A stretch of 64,000 bases of DNA from the NCBI GenBank assembly GCA_947040495.1, contig CAMRBQ010000005.1, positions 1 to 64,000 on the forward strand. Direction: 5' to 3'. Source of the stretch: an uncultured Spirochaetia bacterium. GTDB lineage: Bacteria > Spirochaetota > Brachyspiria > Brachyspirales > Brachyspiraceae. Position 1 is the first letter of the stretch, and each line of letters begins with the position of its first letter. Below are positions 45,559 to 54,502 of this stretch, piece by piece. The translations under genes were made by a program, and so were the position numbers. The notes under the pieces are model-generated. The model was not told the origin of the DNA, did no database searches, and saw only the letters and a program-made list of their open reading frames with translations.

Positions 45559-46347
45559 ATGTATATAGATGATTTACTAAAAGATGCACCTCCAATTATA
45601 AAAGATAGAACAACAATATCAAAAATAAATAAGGCATCATCTATAGCATTGAATGCTTTATCATACTCTTCGATGCTTTTAATGGCAGGTACTAGAGCAA
45701 ATATATTGGATAAACAAATAGCCCAATATATAATAGAGCAAGGTGGTAGCCCTGCAAATTATGAAATAGCTGGATACGGTTATGCGACAAGTATATCTGT
45801 AGAAAGTGAAATAGCACATGGATTACCAAAGCCTTTGAAATTATTAAAGCATTCTGATGTTGTATGTATAGATATTGGTGTTAAATATAAAGATGTGTAT
45901 GCTGATTTTGCAAAGACTTTTGTCGTTGGTGGAACAAGCAAAGCAGATGAAGATGCATTGACCCTTATAAGGACATGTGATAATGCCTTAAAAAAATCTA
46001 TAAGGATACTAAGGCTTGGTGGGATGCTTAGTGATTATGGCAAAACAGTAGATAAAATTGTAAAAGAAAATGGATTTAAGATTATAAAATTTCTTACAGG
46101 ACATGGTGTTGGCGAAAAATATCATGAACGTCCTTATATATATAATTTCTATCATCCTGAAAATGATATTGTATTAAAAGAAGGTATGGTGTTTGCCTTT
46201 GAACTAATGATAACAAATGGTAGTGACAAATATAGAAAGCATGAGGATGGTTGGACTTTATATACATATGATGGCTCTATAGCGGTACACTTTGAATATA
46301 CTGTAGCAATGTTAAAATCTGGACCTAAAATTTTAGGCATGATGTAA
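45559..46347 (+). CDS. map: Methionine aminopeptidase, type I (divergent copy)
   Basis: Removes the N-terminal methionine of new proteins. All five metal ligands are present: Asp and Asp in VCIDIGVKYKDVYADFAKTF, His in LTGHGVGEKYHE, Glu in AFELMITNG and Glu in VHFEYTVA. The substrate-pocket His of AHGLP and KYHERP are kept too. It is more divergent than the copy at 50625-51410 (FELMI instead of VEPMI). The stop codon overlaps the DUF167 start (TAATG). Confidence 0.9.
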   Translation: MYIDDLLKDAPPIIKDRTTISKINKASSIALNALSYSSMLLMAGTRANILDKQIAQYIIEQGGSPANYEIAGYGYATSISVESEIAHGLPKPLKLLKHSDVVCIDIGVKYKDVYADFAKTFVVGGTSKADEDALTLIRTCDNALKKSIRILRLGGMLSDYGKTVDKIVKENGFKIIKFLTGHGVGEKYHERPYIYNFYHPENDIVLKEGMVFAFELMITNGSDKYRKHEDGWTLYTYDGSIAVHFEYTVAMLKSGPKILGMM

Positions 46348-46607
46348 TGCTTATAAAGTTTAAGGTAACAACAAATGCAAAAAATAATTCTATATCTACA
46401 TTAAAAAATGATTTATATAAATTAAAAATAAATGCAGTTGCTGTTGATGGCAAAGCAAATAAAGAAATCATAAATTATCTTTCAAAATCTCTTCATATAT
46501 CAAAGTCTAGTGTGTCTATTATACATGGGCATTACTCTAATAATAAAACAATCGATATAGAAGTTCAAGAGCATAAATGGCTATCTTTTATATCAAATCA
46601 AAAGTAA
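46347..46607 (+). CDS. DUF167/YggU-family protein
   Basis: An 86-residue protein matching the UPF0235/YggU family: a basic strand start (IKFKVTTNAKNN), VDGKANKEIINYLSKSLHISKSSVSII and a basic tail. The function of the family is unknown. Translation is coupled to the preceding map gene by a 1-base overlap. It converges on the uracil-DNA glycosylase gene with 8 bases between them. Confidence 0.88.
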   Translation: MLIKFKVTTNAKNNSISTLKNDLYKLKINAVAVDGKANKEIINYLSKSLHISKSSVSIIHGHYSNNKTIDIEVQEHKWLSFISNQK

Positions 46608-46615
46608 ATTTATTT

Positions 46616-47170
46616 TTAATTATTCATAGTTTTTAAAAGCAATTCAAAATCATCATATACTTTTTCGGCAGACTGAGGGCTTCTCAATATAAATGCTGGA
46701 TGATATGTTGCAACAACGGGTATATTTTTATATGTATGTAGTGCCCCTCTCATATCAGAATATTTTGATGATACACTAAAATCTATAAGATTAGAGAGGG
46801 CATGTTTACCCAATGCACATATAATTTTTGGTTTTAATATCTCTAGCTGCTTTTCAAAATACTCTCTACATGCATTTTTTTCTTCTGGCAATGGGTCTCT
46901 ATTTTTTGGTGGGCGACATTTTATAGCATTCATTATATAAATATTATCTAGGCTTAGATTATATTTGTTAATCCATTTATCGAGCAATTTTCCAGACCGA
47001 CCTACAAATGGTAAACCTAACTTATCTTCATCAGAGCCCGGTGCTTCTCCAATAAAAACAATATCAGGATTTTGAGAGCCCTTACCAAAGACAATAGTAT
47101 TTCTAGTTTTTGAAAGTATACATTTATTACAATACGCAATACTATCATATAATTTATTTATATCAGTCAT
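46616..47170 (-). CDS. Uracil-DNA glycosylase, family 4
   Basis: Excises uracil from DNA in base-excision repair. Fe-S cluster Cys are CNKC near the N-terminus plus Cys in KCRPPKN and ACREYF. The active-site loop IGEAPGSDED and the C-terminal YHPAFILR motif are typical of thermophile-type family 4 enzymes. I use the ATG at 47170; a GTG at 47173 in the same frame is possible. The start overlaps the end of the upstream 63-residue frame, so coupling is likely. Confidence 0.92.
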   Translation of the reverse strand: MTDINKLYDSIAYCNKCILSKTRNTIVFGKGSQNPDIVFIGEAPGSDEDKLGLPFVGRSGKLLDKWINKYNLSLDNIYIMNAIKCRPPKNRDPLPEEKNACREYFEKQLEILKPKIICALGKHALSNLIDFSVSSKYSDMRGALHTYKNIPVVATYHPAFILRSPQSAEKVYDDFELLLKTMNN

Positions 47171-47354
47171 CACTTCTATCTACAGTCTCATATTTTTTAT
47201 TATCATCAGTATTTAAATTATCTATATTTTTTGAGGCAACTTTGTCATGAACTTTATTTTCTAACATTTTAGAAGAACCTATAGTTTCTTTATAGATTAT
47301 ATCCTCAAATGATACATCGCCTTTTAAAAAATAATATAAATCTAATTTATTCAT
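47163..47354 (-). CDS. Small hypothetical protein (63 aa)
   Basis: A short, charged, Asp/Lys-rich protein with no recognised family. Its end overlaps the start of the uracil-DNA glycosylase gene by 8 bases, and it begins about 50 bases after the nifS-strand gap. Placement in an apparent operon supports it as a real gene; there is no other support. Confidence 0.5.
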   Translation of the reverse strand: MNKLDLYYFLKGDVSFEDIIYKETIGSSKMLENKVHDKVASKNIDNLNTDDNKKYETVDRSDD

Positions 47355-47405
47355 AATATAAAATTCCTACATTGTTTTATGAAAGATATTATATATAATT
47401 TTTTA

Positions 47406-48584
47406 TTATTTATCAAAAAAATCTTTCGGCGTATATGGTGAAATATGCCTTAGAGTATCAACAATTTCAATAACTTTTTTGGCTGTGTATTGTACCTCTT
47501 CCATTGTGTTGTATATAGAAAATGAAAATCTTGTCGAACTATGGGCAAAATCAAATGGAACATTCATAGCCCTAAGTATAGGTGAAGGCTCAAGAGTACC
47601 TGATGAACAAGCACTTCCTGTCGAAGCACATATACCATACCTATCAAGCATAAGTAGTATCCCCTCCCCTTCAATATATTGAAAACTTATATTAAGTGTA
47701 TTTGGAAGACGCTCACTAGCACCACCATTTATTTTTGTATTTTTTATTTTGGATACAAGTTCATTTTCAAGGCTATCTCTTAATAACTTCACATGGGCAA
47801 TATCATGAACCATATTATTTTTTGCCATTTCACATGCAAGACCAAATCCTATAATATAAGGTACATTCTCTGTCCCTGCCCGACGACCTCTTTCATGATG
47901 CCCGCCTGTTTGTACGGGTCTTATCATAGTACCTTTTCTTATATACAATGCACCGATACCCTTTGGAGCATGTATTTTATGACCTGATATTGTAAGTAAG
48001 TCAATTTTATTTTTACTCATATCTATTGGTATTTTACCAGCGGCTTGTACTGCATCAACATGTAGAATCACCCCTTTGCTTTTCACAATATCTGAAATAG
48101 ATGCTATATCAAAAATAACGCCAGTTTCATTATTTGCCCACATGATAGATACAATAGCTGTATCTTCTCTAATAGATTTTTCAAGTTCATTTATATCAAG
48201 ATTGCCATCTTTGTCGACATCAAGATATGTAACGTCATAACCCTTGCGTTCAAAATCTCTAAACGTTGTTATGACAGCTGGATGTTCTACACGAGTTGTT
48301 ATAATATGTCGCTTATTTGGATTGGCTTCTATAATACCACGTATAGCAAAATTATCCCCTTCGCTACCGCATGATGTAAAGCATATTTCTATAGATTCTG
48401 CATTAAGCAATGATGCGACTTGAGCTCTTGCTTTTTCAACTTCTATATGAGTATTTTTAGCAAATGTATACATCCCTGAGGGATTAGCATAGTACTCTTC
48501 AAAGTATGGTAGCATTATTTTCACGACTTCTTTATGAACACGGGTTGTCGCATTATTATCTAAATAAATTATTTTATTTTCCAT
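47406..48584 (-). CDS. nifS: Cysteine desulfurase (NifS/IscS family)
   Basis: A 392-residue PLP enzyme that takes sulfur from cysteine for Fe-S clusters. YLDNNATT, the PLP Lys in SGHKIHAPKGIG and the nucleophile Cys loop STGSACSSGTLEPS (short loop, class I) are intact. A ribosome site AAGGAAAC lies upstream. No nifU/iscU gene is adjacent. The RimO and uracil-DNA glycosylase products in this window need Fe-S clusters. Confidence 0.93.
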   Translation of the reverse strand: MENKIIYLDNNATTRVHKEVVKIMLPYFEEYYANPSGMYTFAKNTHIEVEKARAQVASLLNAESIEICFTSCGSEGDNFAIRGIIEANPNKRHIITTRVEHPAVITTFRDFERKGYDVTYLDVDKDGNLDINELEKSIREDTAIVSIMWANNETGVIFDIASISDIVKSKGVILHVDAVQAAGKIPIDMSKNKIDLLTISGHKIHAPKGIGALYIRKGTMIRPVQTGGHHERGRRAGTENVPYIIGFGLACEMAKNNMVHDIAHVKLLRDSLENELVSKIKNTKINGGASERLPNTLNISFQYIEGEGILLMLDRYGICASTGSACSSGTLEPSPILRAMNVPFDFAHSSTRFSFSIYNTMEEVQYTAKKVIEIVDTLRHISPYTPKDFFDK

Positions 48585-48846
48585 ATGTTATAAGTTTCCT
48601 TGTTTTTAAATTCTAAGTATATTTTATATATGTCTTATATAAATATAAACCCAAATTATATAACTTTTTGTATAAAACATACAATTTTTTTTTGTACGAG
48701 AATTACACATAAACAATCATAATTGATATAGATAGTATTTTTAACAAAATAAATTATTGTATAATAATATACATCAATATATAATTGATTTTTTCAATAT
48801 GAATAGATATAAAAAACACCCAATATAATTAGGACAATATAGTTTA

Positions 48847-49854
48847 ATGGCAATTCCAAAAACAAAAAATATAAAAATAGCGGATGTAAATTTAGATGGT
48901 AGATTTATATTAGCCCCCCTTGCAGGATATACCGATTATGCATTCCGTTCTATTGCAAGAAAATGTGGGGCTTCACTCGCAGTTACAGAGCTTGTTAGTG
49001 TTGCTGCTTTGTCAAGGAATATAAAAAAATGTTATAATTATATGAAGCGTGCTGATATAGAAAGCCCTGTAAGCCTGCAGCTATTTGGAAGCAATGCTGA
49101 TGAGTTTAAGATTGCTATTGAAAATCATATAGATAAAATTATGGGCAATGATGGTGAGATTGCTTTTTCATTCATAGATATAAATATGGGATGCCCTACA
49201 AGAAAAGTTATACGTTCAGGCTCTGGTGCTAAGCTATTAACAGATATAGATAAAATGATTAGTATTGTACAGTCTGTCAAAAGTGCTTCACCTTTGCCTT
49301 TTAGTGTGAAAATTAGGCTTGGGTTTAGTAGAGTAGAGGGCGGAGAAATAGAGCGATTAAAAGCATTGATAGAGCAAAAACCAAGTTTTATAACAATACA
49401 TGGCAGATATGCGACAGATATGTATAGAGGCTCTGCCGATTGGGAGGCTATTGCTCGCCTTAAACAAGAGGCAGGCGATTTTATTATTGTTGGCAATGGC
49501 GATATTAAAAGTAAAGAATCTGCTATCGAGGCATTTAATATTTCAAATGTAGACGCTATTATGGTAGGGCGTGCTGCTGTTGGCAATCCATGGTTATTCA
49601 GGGAATTAAATTCGATATTTGATAGCGATGATAATAGCGACTATAGCATTGCTAAGCATGAGGTAATAGAAATAATAAAAGAGCATATACATGAAGCCTC
49701 GCTCAATTATACAGAGATAAAGGGTATGCATTTTATGCGTAAATTTATATTGAAATATTTATCGCATATACCAAATATATCTCGTGAAGATAAATTAAAA
49801 TTTGTAAAAGTTGAGACAGAAAAAGAGATACTAGATTTACTTGATTTATTATAA
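48847..49854 (+). CDS. dusB: tRNA-dihydrouridine synthase
   Basis: Reduces uridine to dihydrouridine in tRNA D-loops. A 335-residue FMN enzyme: LAPLAGYTDYAFRSIARKCGA, the catalytic Cys in DINMGCPTRKV, SVKIRLGF, TIHGRYATDMYRGSADW, and the phosphate loop VGNGDIKSKESA with IMVGRAAVGNPW. The DusB branch is likely by length and sequence. The 260-base gap before it is non-coding and AT-rich. It is convergent with a small hypothetical gene. Confidence 0.93.
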   Translation: MAIPKTKNIKIADVNLDGRFILAPLAGYTDYAFRSIARKCGASLAVTELVSVAALSRNIKKCYNYMKRADIESPVSLQLFGSNADEFKIAIENHIDKIMGNDGEIAFSFIDINMGCPTRKVIRSGSGAKLLTDIDKMISIVQSVKSASPLPFSVKIRLGFSRVEGGEIERLKALIEQKPSFITIHGRYATDMYRGSADWEAIARLKQEAGDFIIVGNGDIKSKESAIEAFNISNVDAIMVGRAAVGNPWLFRELNSIFDSDDNSDYSIAKHEVIEIIKEHIHEASLNYTEIKGMHFMRKFILKYLSHIPNISREDKLKFVKVETEKEILDLLDLL

Positions 49855-49857
49855 TTG

Positions 49858-50079
49858 CTATAAATTTAGATTATCTTTTGCACAAAAATAGCAGCTATCA
49901 AAAAACCCTTCCCCTCTTTCAAATTCAAGTACAACTTCATTTATTTTTTTATTAAGCTCAGCTATAGTTTCGTATGAAAGAGTTTTTATCTCAAAATCAT
50001 CCATATCAGGATTTTTTTCTCTAACAATCTTCATTATAGAATTAATATTTATTCTTTTATATATGCTGTCATTTTCCAT
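49858..50079 (-). CDS. Small hypothetical protein (73 aa)
   Basis: A short helical protein with acidic character and a single CYFC pair near the C-terminus (residues 63-66). No family recognised. It ends 3 bases from the end of the convergent dus gene. The ribosome site is poor. Confidence 0.5.
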   Translation of the reverse strand: MENDSIYKRININSIMKIVREKNPDMDDFEIKTLSYETIAELNKKINEVVLEFERGEGFFDSCYFCAKDNLNL

Positions 50080-50124
50080 AAATATTATATGTTTCCTTTT
50101 AATAAAATATTTTTCATAACAATT

Positions 50125-50601
50125 TTATTGTATCTTATATTCAAGATTCCATCTTAGATAAAGTTTGCCCGTTCTAAACATTATACCATTATTTAAATAA
50201 GTAACATTATCTTTTTTTATAAATACCTCTTGAACACTTGAGCCGCCTAGTAGCTCTGCATACATTGCATGTATAAAATCAAATGAAACAATATAAAGCC
50301 CTTTAAGTGCTTCACCAACAAGTGGATTTGTCGACTCATATCTTAGTATATTAGTTTCCGATATATCCATAGATAATTCTTCGTTAAACTCAAAATACAT
50401 TATATCACTTTCTGACTGTAGGCTAAATATACGATGAATACTCACACCATCATTTGCAGTGTTTTTTTGAACATTCACTTCACCATAGGCATTTTCATAT
50501 TTACCATTTGATATAGAAACAATCCCTTCGATATTCCATTTAGAATTTTCAAAATATGAAATATTATATTTATCGATATTATTATCCAAATTATCACCCA
50601 A
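50125..50601 (-). CDS. Hypothetical protein without an obvious start codon (158 aa)
   Basis: A predicted beta-rich soluble protein, no family recognised. The frame has no ATG near its beginning: the only start is TTG at 50601, without a ribosome site. The same frame stays open to 50649, overlapping the end of the map gene. Either translation is coupled to map from a non-ATG codon or a frameshift has removed the original start. It runs on the same strand as map and the bactofilin gene. Confidence 0.5.
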   Translation of the reverse strand: MGDNLDNNIDKYNISYFENSKWNIEGIVSISNGKYENAYGEVNVQKNTANDGVSIHRIFSLQSESDIMYFEFNEELSMDISETNILRYESTNPLVGEALKGLYIVSFDFIHAMYAELLGGSSVQEVFIKKDNVTYLNNGIMFRTGKLYLRWNLEYKIQ

Positions 50602-50624
50602 ATATTTGTTATTTGTTAAAGATA

Positions 50625-51410
50625 CTAGCCTTTGAATTCTATAAAATTATTTTTATCTAATGTTGTAAGTATTTCTATACCATCTTCTAACACAACAATT
50701 GTATGTTCATAATGTGATGATAGTTTTTCATCTGCTGTAATAACAGTCCAATCATCATCTGCTATGTATACCTTATGTGTGCCCATATTTATCATAGGCT
50801 CTACAGCTATAGTAGTATAAAGTGGTAAAATAACACCTGTACCCTTTGCTCCATAATGTGCGACAGACGGCTTTTCATGCAATTTTGAACCTATACCATG
50901 TCCTGTAAATTCACGCACAACGCTATAGCCTTTTGCTTCAACAGTCTTTTGTATAGCATTGGAAAGGTCCCCCAAATGTGAGCCTGCTTTTATAGAAGAC
51001 ACCCCATTATAAAATGATGCCTCTGTTGTTTTAACAAGTTCTCTTGCTTCATTAGATACATCACCCACCATAAATGTAGTAGCCCTATCGGCATGATAAC
51101 CATTATAGTAAACACCTATATCTATTCCAACTATATCTCCATTTTGTAATTTACGTTTACTAGGGATGCCATGTATAACTTCTTCGTTTATAGAGATACA
51201 GCTTGATGCGGGGTATGGTGGTTTACCATATCCTTTGAAAGATGGCATTGAATTTTTTTTTCTTATGCTTGTGTATATAAATTTATCTATTTCTTTTGTT
51301 GTAACACCTTCTTTTATAAGAGGCATTATCTCTTCAAATACTGTAGCAAGTATTTTACAACCCTGCCTCATAATATCCAATTCTGTTTTTGTTTTTGGTT
51401 TTACACTCAT
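50625..51410 (-). CDS. map: Methionine aminopeptidase, type I (canonical copy)
   Basis: The housekeeping-like enzyme. Metal ligands: IDIGVYYNGYHADRATTF (two Asp), FTGHGIGSKLHEKP (His), IAVEPMINMG (Glu) and SSHYEHTIVV (Glu), all standard. 261 residues, full length. It starts 15 bases after the bactofilin stop and has no clear ribosome site, so it is likely read from the upstream transcript. A divergent paralogue sits about 5 kb away. Confidence 0.96.
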   Translation of the reverse strand: MSVKPKTKTELDIMRQGCKILATVFEEIMPLIKEGVTTKEIDKFIYTSIRKKNSMPSFKGYGKPPYPASSCISINEEVIHGIPSKRKLQNGDIVGIDIGVYYNGYHADRATTFMVGDVSNEARELVKTTEASFYNGVSSIKAGSHLGDLSNAIQKTVEAKGYSVVREFTGHGIGSKLHEKPSVAHYGAKGTGVILPLYTTIAVEPMINMGTHKVYIADDDWTVITADEKLSSHYEHTIVVLEDGIEILTTLDKNNFIEFKG

Positions 51411-51425
51411 ATTTTATAACTTTAA

Positions 51426-51848
51426 TTATTGATTTCTGCTATCATCATGATTATCTGTACTTGTATTGTCATCTCTTGACATAGCTTCTGTTATGAGAGA
51501 TTGTATATCTTTTTTTTGTCCGCCTGTTACACGTACCTCGCCTTGTACGACGACACCTTCACTCATATTTATTTTTGCCGCATCAATATTTCCAAGAACT
51601 CTACCTGTTTCAAGGATTACAAGTTCATTTTCTACAGTTATATCGCCAACAATAGTACCAGCAATTGTTACATTTTTTGATTTTATATGTGTTTTTACTT
51701 TGCCAGTAGGCCCTATTACAAGGGATTCCTTGGCCTTCATATCTCCTTCAAATTTACCATCTACTTGTATAGTTCCATCAACGTGAAAAGTTCCTTCAAA
51801 TGAAGAATGTTCCCCTATAATACTATTGACAATATTTTTATTTTTCAT
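51426..51848 (-). CDS. Bactofilin
   Basis: A polymer-forming cytoskeletal protein of the DUF583/bactofilin family. Central right-handed beta-helix repeats (SSFEGTFHVDGTIQVDGKF, TIAGTIVGDITVENELVILE, GNIDAAKI) with Gly/Val/Ile-rich turns; no ATPase. Bactofilins shape cells by forming filaments under the membrane. I start it at the ATG at 51848, which follows an AGAGAG purine run; the upstream frame to 51890 has no ribosome site. Map follows in the same direction. Confidence 0.9.
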   Translation of the reverse strand: MKNKNIVNSIIGEHSSFEGTFHVDGTIQVDGKFEGDMKAKESLVIGPTGKVKTHIKSKNVTIAGTIVGDITVENELVILETGRVLGNIDAAKINMSEGVVVQGEVRVTGGQKKDIQSLITEAMSRDDNTSTDNHDDSRNQ

Positions 51849-52020
51849 ATTATACTCTCTTTGTCTAAAATTAATAACAATATAAAACATTATATTATGA
51901 ATATTATTATATCGGAATTTGTTGTATTTGTCAAAATAATAATATTAAGATATTTTATCTATTGTTTTTTAATGCTCTATTAATTATACTTATAATTAAT
52001 GAAAAATATTAGGAATTTAT

Positions 52021-52587
52021 ATGTCAATAAGAATAGAAAACAAAAATGATTTTGATACAATAGAATCAATGATAAAAAAATCATTTATTAATGCTGTTTA
52101 TACAGATGACGATGAACAAAATGTGCCAAGGGATATAAGAGGCACAGATGCTTACATAAAAGAACTATCTCTTATATATGAAGAAGATGGTAAGATAGTA
52201 GGATATATAATGTTTTCTAAGACATATATACTGACATATGAGGATAAAAAAATAGAAACTATATTGGCTGAACCTCTTGCTGTTGATATAGACTATCAGT
52301 CTAATGGTATTGGTTCTAAACTTATAAATAGTGGATTATCTATCGCAAAAAAAATGGGGTATAAATCATGCTTTTTGATAGGGGATATAAATTACTATAA
52401 AAGATTTAATTTTATAGAGGCTGGTAATTTTTCTATATATACAAGTGACGAACATTCAGATGAACATTTACTCGCACGAGAATTAGAAATGGATGCATTG
52501 AAAGATATAAAAGGCTGCCTACATTTGTATTGGGCGGAAGATAGTTTATCAAATAATTTTAAGAGTCCTCATGGAAATGATGTTTAG
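52021..52587 (+). CDS. GNAT-family N-acetyltransferase
   Basis: A 188-residue acetyltransferase with a YhbS-like outline: a mixed sheet start, LAEPLAVDIDYQSNGIGSKLI carrying the acetyl-CoA pyrophosphate loop (Q-x-N-G-I-G), and FLIGDINYYKRFNF. Substrate unknown. AGGA lies 8 bases before the ATG. The last 29 bases overlap the convergent kdsB gene. Confidence 0.85.
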   Translation: MSIRIENKNDFDTIESMIKKSFINAVYTDDDEQNVPRDIRGTDAYIKELSLIYEEDGKIVGYIMFSKTYILTYEDKKIETILAEPLAVDIDYQSNGIGSKLINSGLSIAKKMGYKSCFLIGDINYYKRFNFIEAGNFSIYTSDEHSDEHLLARELEMDALKDIKGCLHLYWAEDSLSNNFKSPHGNDV

Positions 52588-53293
52588 AAATATATTCTAA
52601 ATCTTCTTTCGTATCGACACCATGTAAATCTTTATCCGCTTTTATAACTTTTATTCTAAGCCCATTATAAAGCCATCTAAGCTGCTCAAGCATTTCAATA
52701 TTTTCATATTCACTTGCTTTCATATTTTCTATCTCAAGCAAAGTATCCCTTCTATAAGCATATACGCCAATATGTTTATAATACTCTACATTTATATCGA
52801 TATCGCTTCTCTTATGTGGGATGGTGGCACGAGAAAAGTACAAAGCAAAATCATTTTTATCGCATACAATCTTTACAGCATTTTCATCTTTAATCATAGC
52901 ATCATCTTTTATAAGTGTTTTAATTGTTGCTATGTTTACAGTTTCATCTTCAAATGTTTTGATAAGAGATGACAATATCTCACTATAAATAAGAGGCTCA
53001 TCACCTTGCACATTAATTATAATATCTGCTTCTACTTTTTTGGCTATTTCAATAATTCTTGATGTACCAGATTTATGCTCACTCGATGTAAGCATAGATT
53101 TTATTTTTAATTTTTCACATTCTTTTATAACAATATCACTATCTGTTGCGACAATAGTATCATTGATTTGAACTGTATCCGCGACATTTTTATAGACATG
53201 ATATATAAGTGGCTTCCCATTGATTGGCAAAATCACTTTTCCATGTAGCCTCGTTGATGCATATCTAGCGGGTATTATAGCTATAACTTTCAT
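52559..53293 (-). CDS. kdsB: CMP-KDO synthetase
   Basis: Activates KDO with CTP for lipid A/LOS inner core. A 244-residue nucleotidyltransferase: IIPARYASTRLHGKVIL, VATDSD, NVQGDEPL and EMLEQLRWLYNG segments. Presence together with LpxC, a heptosyltransferase and MlaE supports a diderm with an LOS-type outer leaflet. The GNAT gene overlaps its 3' end. A ribosome site AGGA is upstream. Confidence 0.95.
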   Translation of the reverse strand: MKVIAIIPARYASTRLHGKVILPINGKPLIYHVYKNVADTVQINDTIVATDSDIVIKECEKLKIKSMLTSSEHKSGTSRIIEIAKKVEADIIINVQGDEPLIYSEILSSLIKTFEDETVNIATIKTLIKDDAMIKDENAVKIVCDKNDFALYFSRATIPHKRSDIDINVEYYKHIGVYAYRRDTLLEIENMKASEYENIEMLEQLRWLYNGLRIKVIKADKDLHGVDTKEDLEYISKHHFHEDS

Positions 53294-53337
53294 ATTTTTC
53301 CTACCTATTTTAATTATACTATGTTTGCAATATAAAA

Positions 53338-53482
53338 CTATAGTTTCAAATTTTTTATTTCTTTTTTACTTAGACCTGTATGTTTAGAAATTATATTAAT
53401 ATCAATATTGTCAGCTAACATGCTTCTTGCTATTTCAAAGTATAATCTTCATGCCATCATTTTTTGTTTTATTATCTTCCAT
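53338..53482 (-). pseudogene. Decayed copy related to the JAB-domain gene's ends
   Basis: From the ATG at 53482 the frame gives MEDNKTKNDGMKIIL and then a stop. In the next frame it continues EIARSMLADNIDINIISKHT, then GLSKKEIKNLKL to a stop at 53338. Both parts resemble the N-terminal TEDNK and C-terminal MKIGIAKKLLNLNLD and TGLTKKDIENLK of the JAB-domain gene at 34710-35393. The 23-base upstream sequence is identical. A frameshift plus a large internal deletion of such a gene, or of an Rpn-type relative, explains it. Confidence 0.75.
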
Positions 53483-53490
53483 AAAACAAG

Positions 53491-53513
53491 CCTTTATAAT
53501 TTAATAATTATTT
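53491..53513. repeat. 23-bp sequence shared with 35402-35424
   Basis: Second copy of the 5' sequence described at 35402-35424, immediately upstream of the decayed gene. Between copies the similarity continues imperfectly further out (TTATA and AGTACT nearby). Confidence 0.9.
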
Positions 53514-53561
53514 TTTATAGTACTGCATTAAAATGTGCAATTAAGAAAAAACTTAAGCCTA

Positions 53562-54464
53562 CTAATGGTCTTCTATAGCGAGGGATATAAATACAGCAGT
53601 AAGAAATGAAAATACATATGCTTGTACAACAGAAACAAATATTTCAAGTAAATATATAAATATTAAAAATGCTATTGCAAATGGAGATACCAACACAGTA
53701 CCAAATATTATAATTAAAAATGGTATAACGATAATCATAATATGCCCACCGGTCATATTAGCAAATAATCGTATAGCCAAAGAAAATGCCCTAGTAAATA
53801 AGCCTATAAATTCAATAATCCATATGATAGGCGCGACAAATATAGGGACACCATGTGGAACCAAAGATATCCAATATTTAACAATTCCTTTTTTACGCAT
53901 TCCAGCTATATTATAGGCAAAAAATGACAAAACAGCCAATGCCCCAGTAACAGAAAGATTTGCAGTTATAGCACCTGCGATATAAGAATGACCGCCGCCT
54001 TGAGTAGCAAACTTCATAGTAGCAGGAATTAAACCCAAAAAATTTGCAATAAGTATAAAGAAAAACATAGTTAGACAAAAAGGTAAATATTCTCTACCAT
54101 TTTTACCCAATGTTACACCCAAAACATGTTTGTCCAAATATTCAATTATAACTTCTAATATGTTCTGAAAAAATGTTGGTCTTTTAAATGGCGTTTTTAA
54201 TTTATGAGCTAAATATAATATTGTTAGACAGCAAAGTATAGCAACAATTGTAAGTATTATAAAATGTTTTGTTATTTTGAATGTATAAGAAAAATTGCCT
54301 ATATTTATAGGGAAAGAAAAAAATGGATCTGAGGTATTGTCTGTTACCTCATGCATTATAACATCACCAACAGAATCTTCTGATGCAAATATTAATGTAG
54401 ATGAAGGGATAAAAAACACTACTATTAAAATAAATAATAACAATCTATTTTTTATATGTCGCAT
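53562..54464 (-). CDS. atpB: F0F1 ATP synthase subunit a
   Basis: A 300-residue membrane protein. A signal-like N-terminus (1-27) is followed by an acidic periplasmic segment and five to six transmembrane helices; the essential Arg is in SLAIRLFANMTGGH. It forms the half-channels for H+ (or Na+) across the membrane. In this window it stands alone: downstream are a decayed gene and kdsB, not atpE, atpF or atpA, and upstream is an unrelated lipoprotein. atpZ lies about 44 kb away. Confidence 0.95.
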   Translation of the reverse strand: MRHIKNRLLLFILIVVFFIPSSTLIFASEDSVGDVIMHEVTDNTSDPFFSFPINIGNFSYTFKITKHFIILTIVAILCCLTILYLAHKLKTPFKRPTFFQNILEVIIEYLDKHVLGVTLGKNGREYLPFCLTMFFFILIANFLGLIPATMKFATQGGGHSYIAGAITANLSVTGALAVLSFFAYNIAGMRKKGIVKYWISLVPHGVPIFVAPIIWIIEFIGLFTRAFSLAIRLFANMTGGHIMIIVIPFLIIIFGTVLVSPFAIAFLIFIYLLEIFVSVVQAYVFSFLTAVFISLAIEDH

Positions 54465-54502
54465 TTTTTACCCCCATCTATCTATTGATTAGTATTATAA
54501 AA

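Noticed and set aside
51979-52000. Perfect 22-bp palindrome ATTAATTATA-CT-TATAATTAAT before the GNAT gene
   Set aside because: Almost entirely A and T, so several such stems are expected by chance in a window of this composition. No second copy supports an operator.
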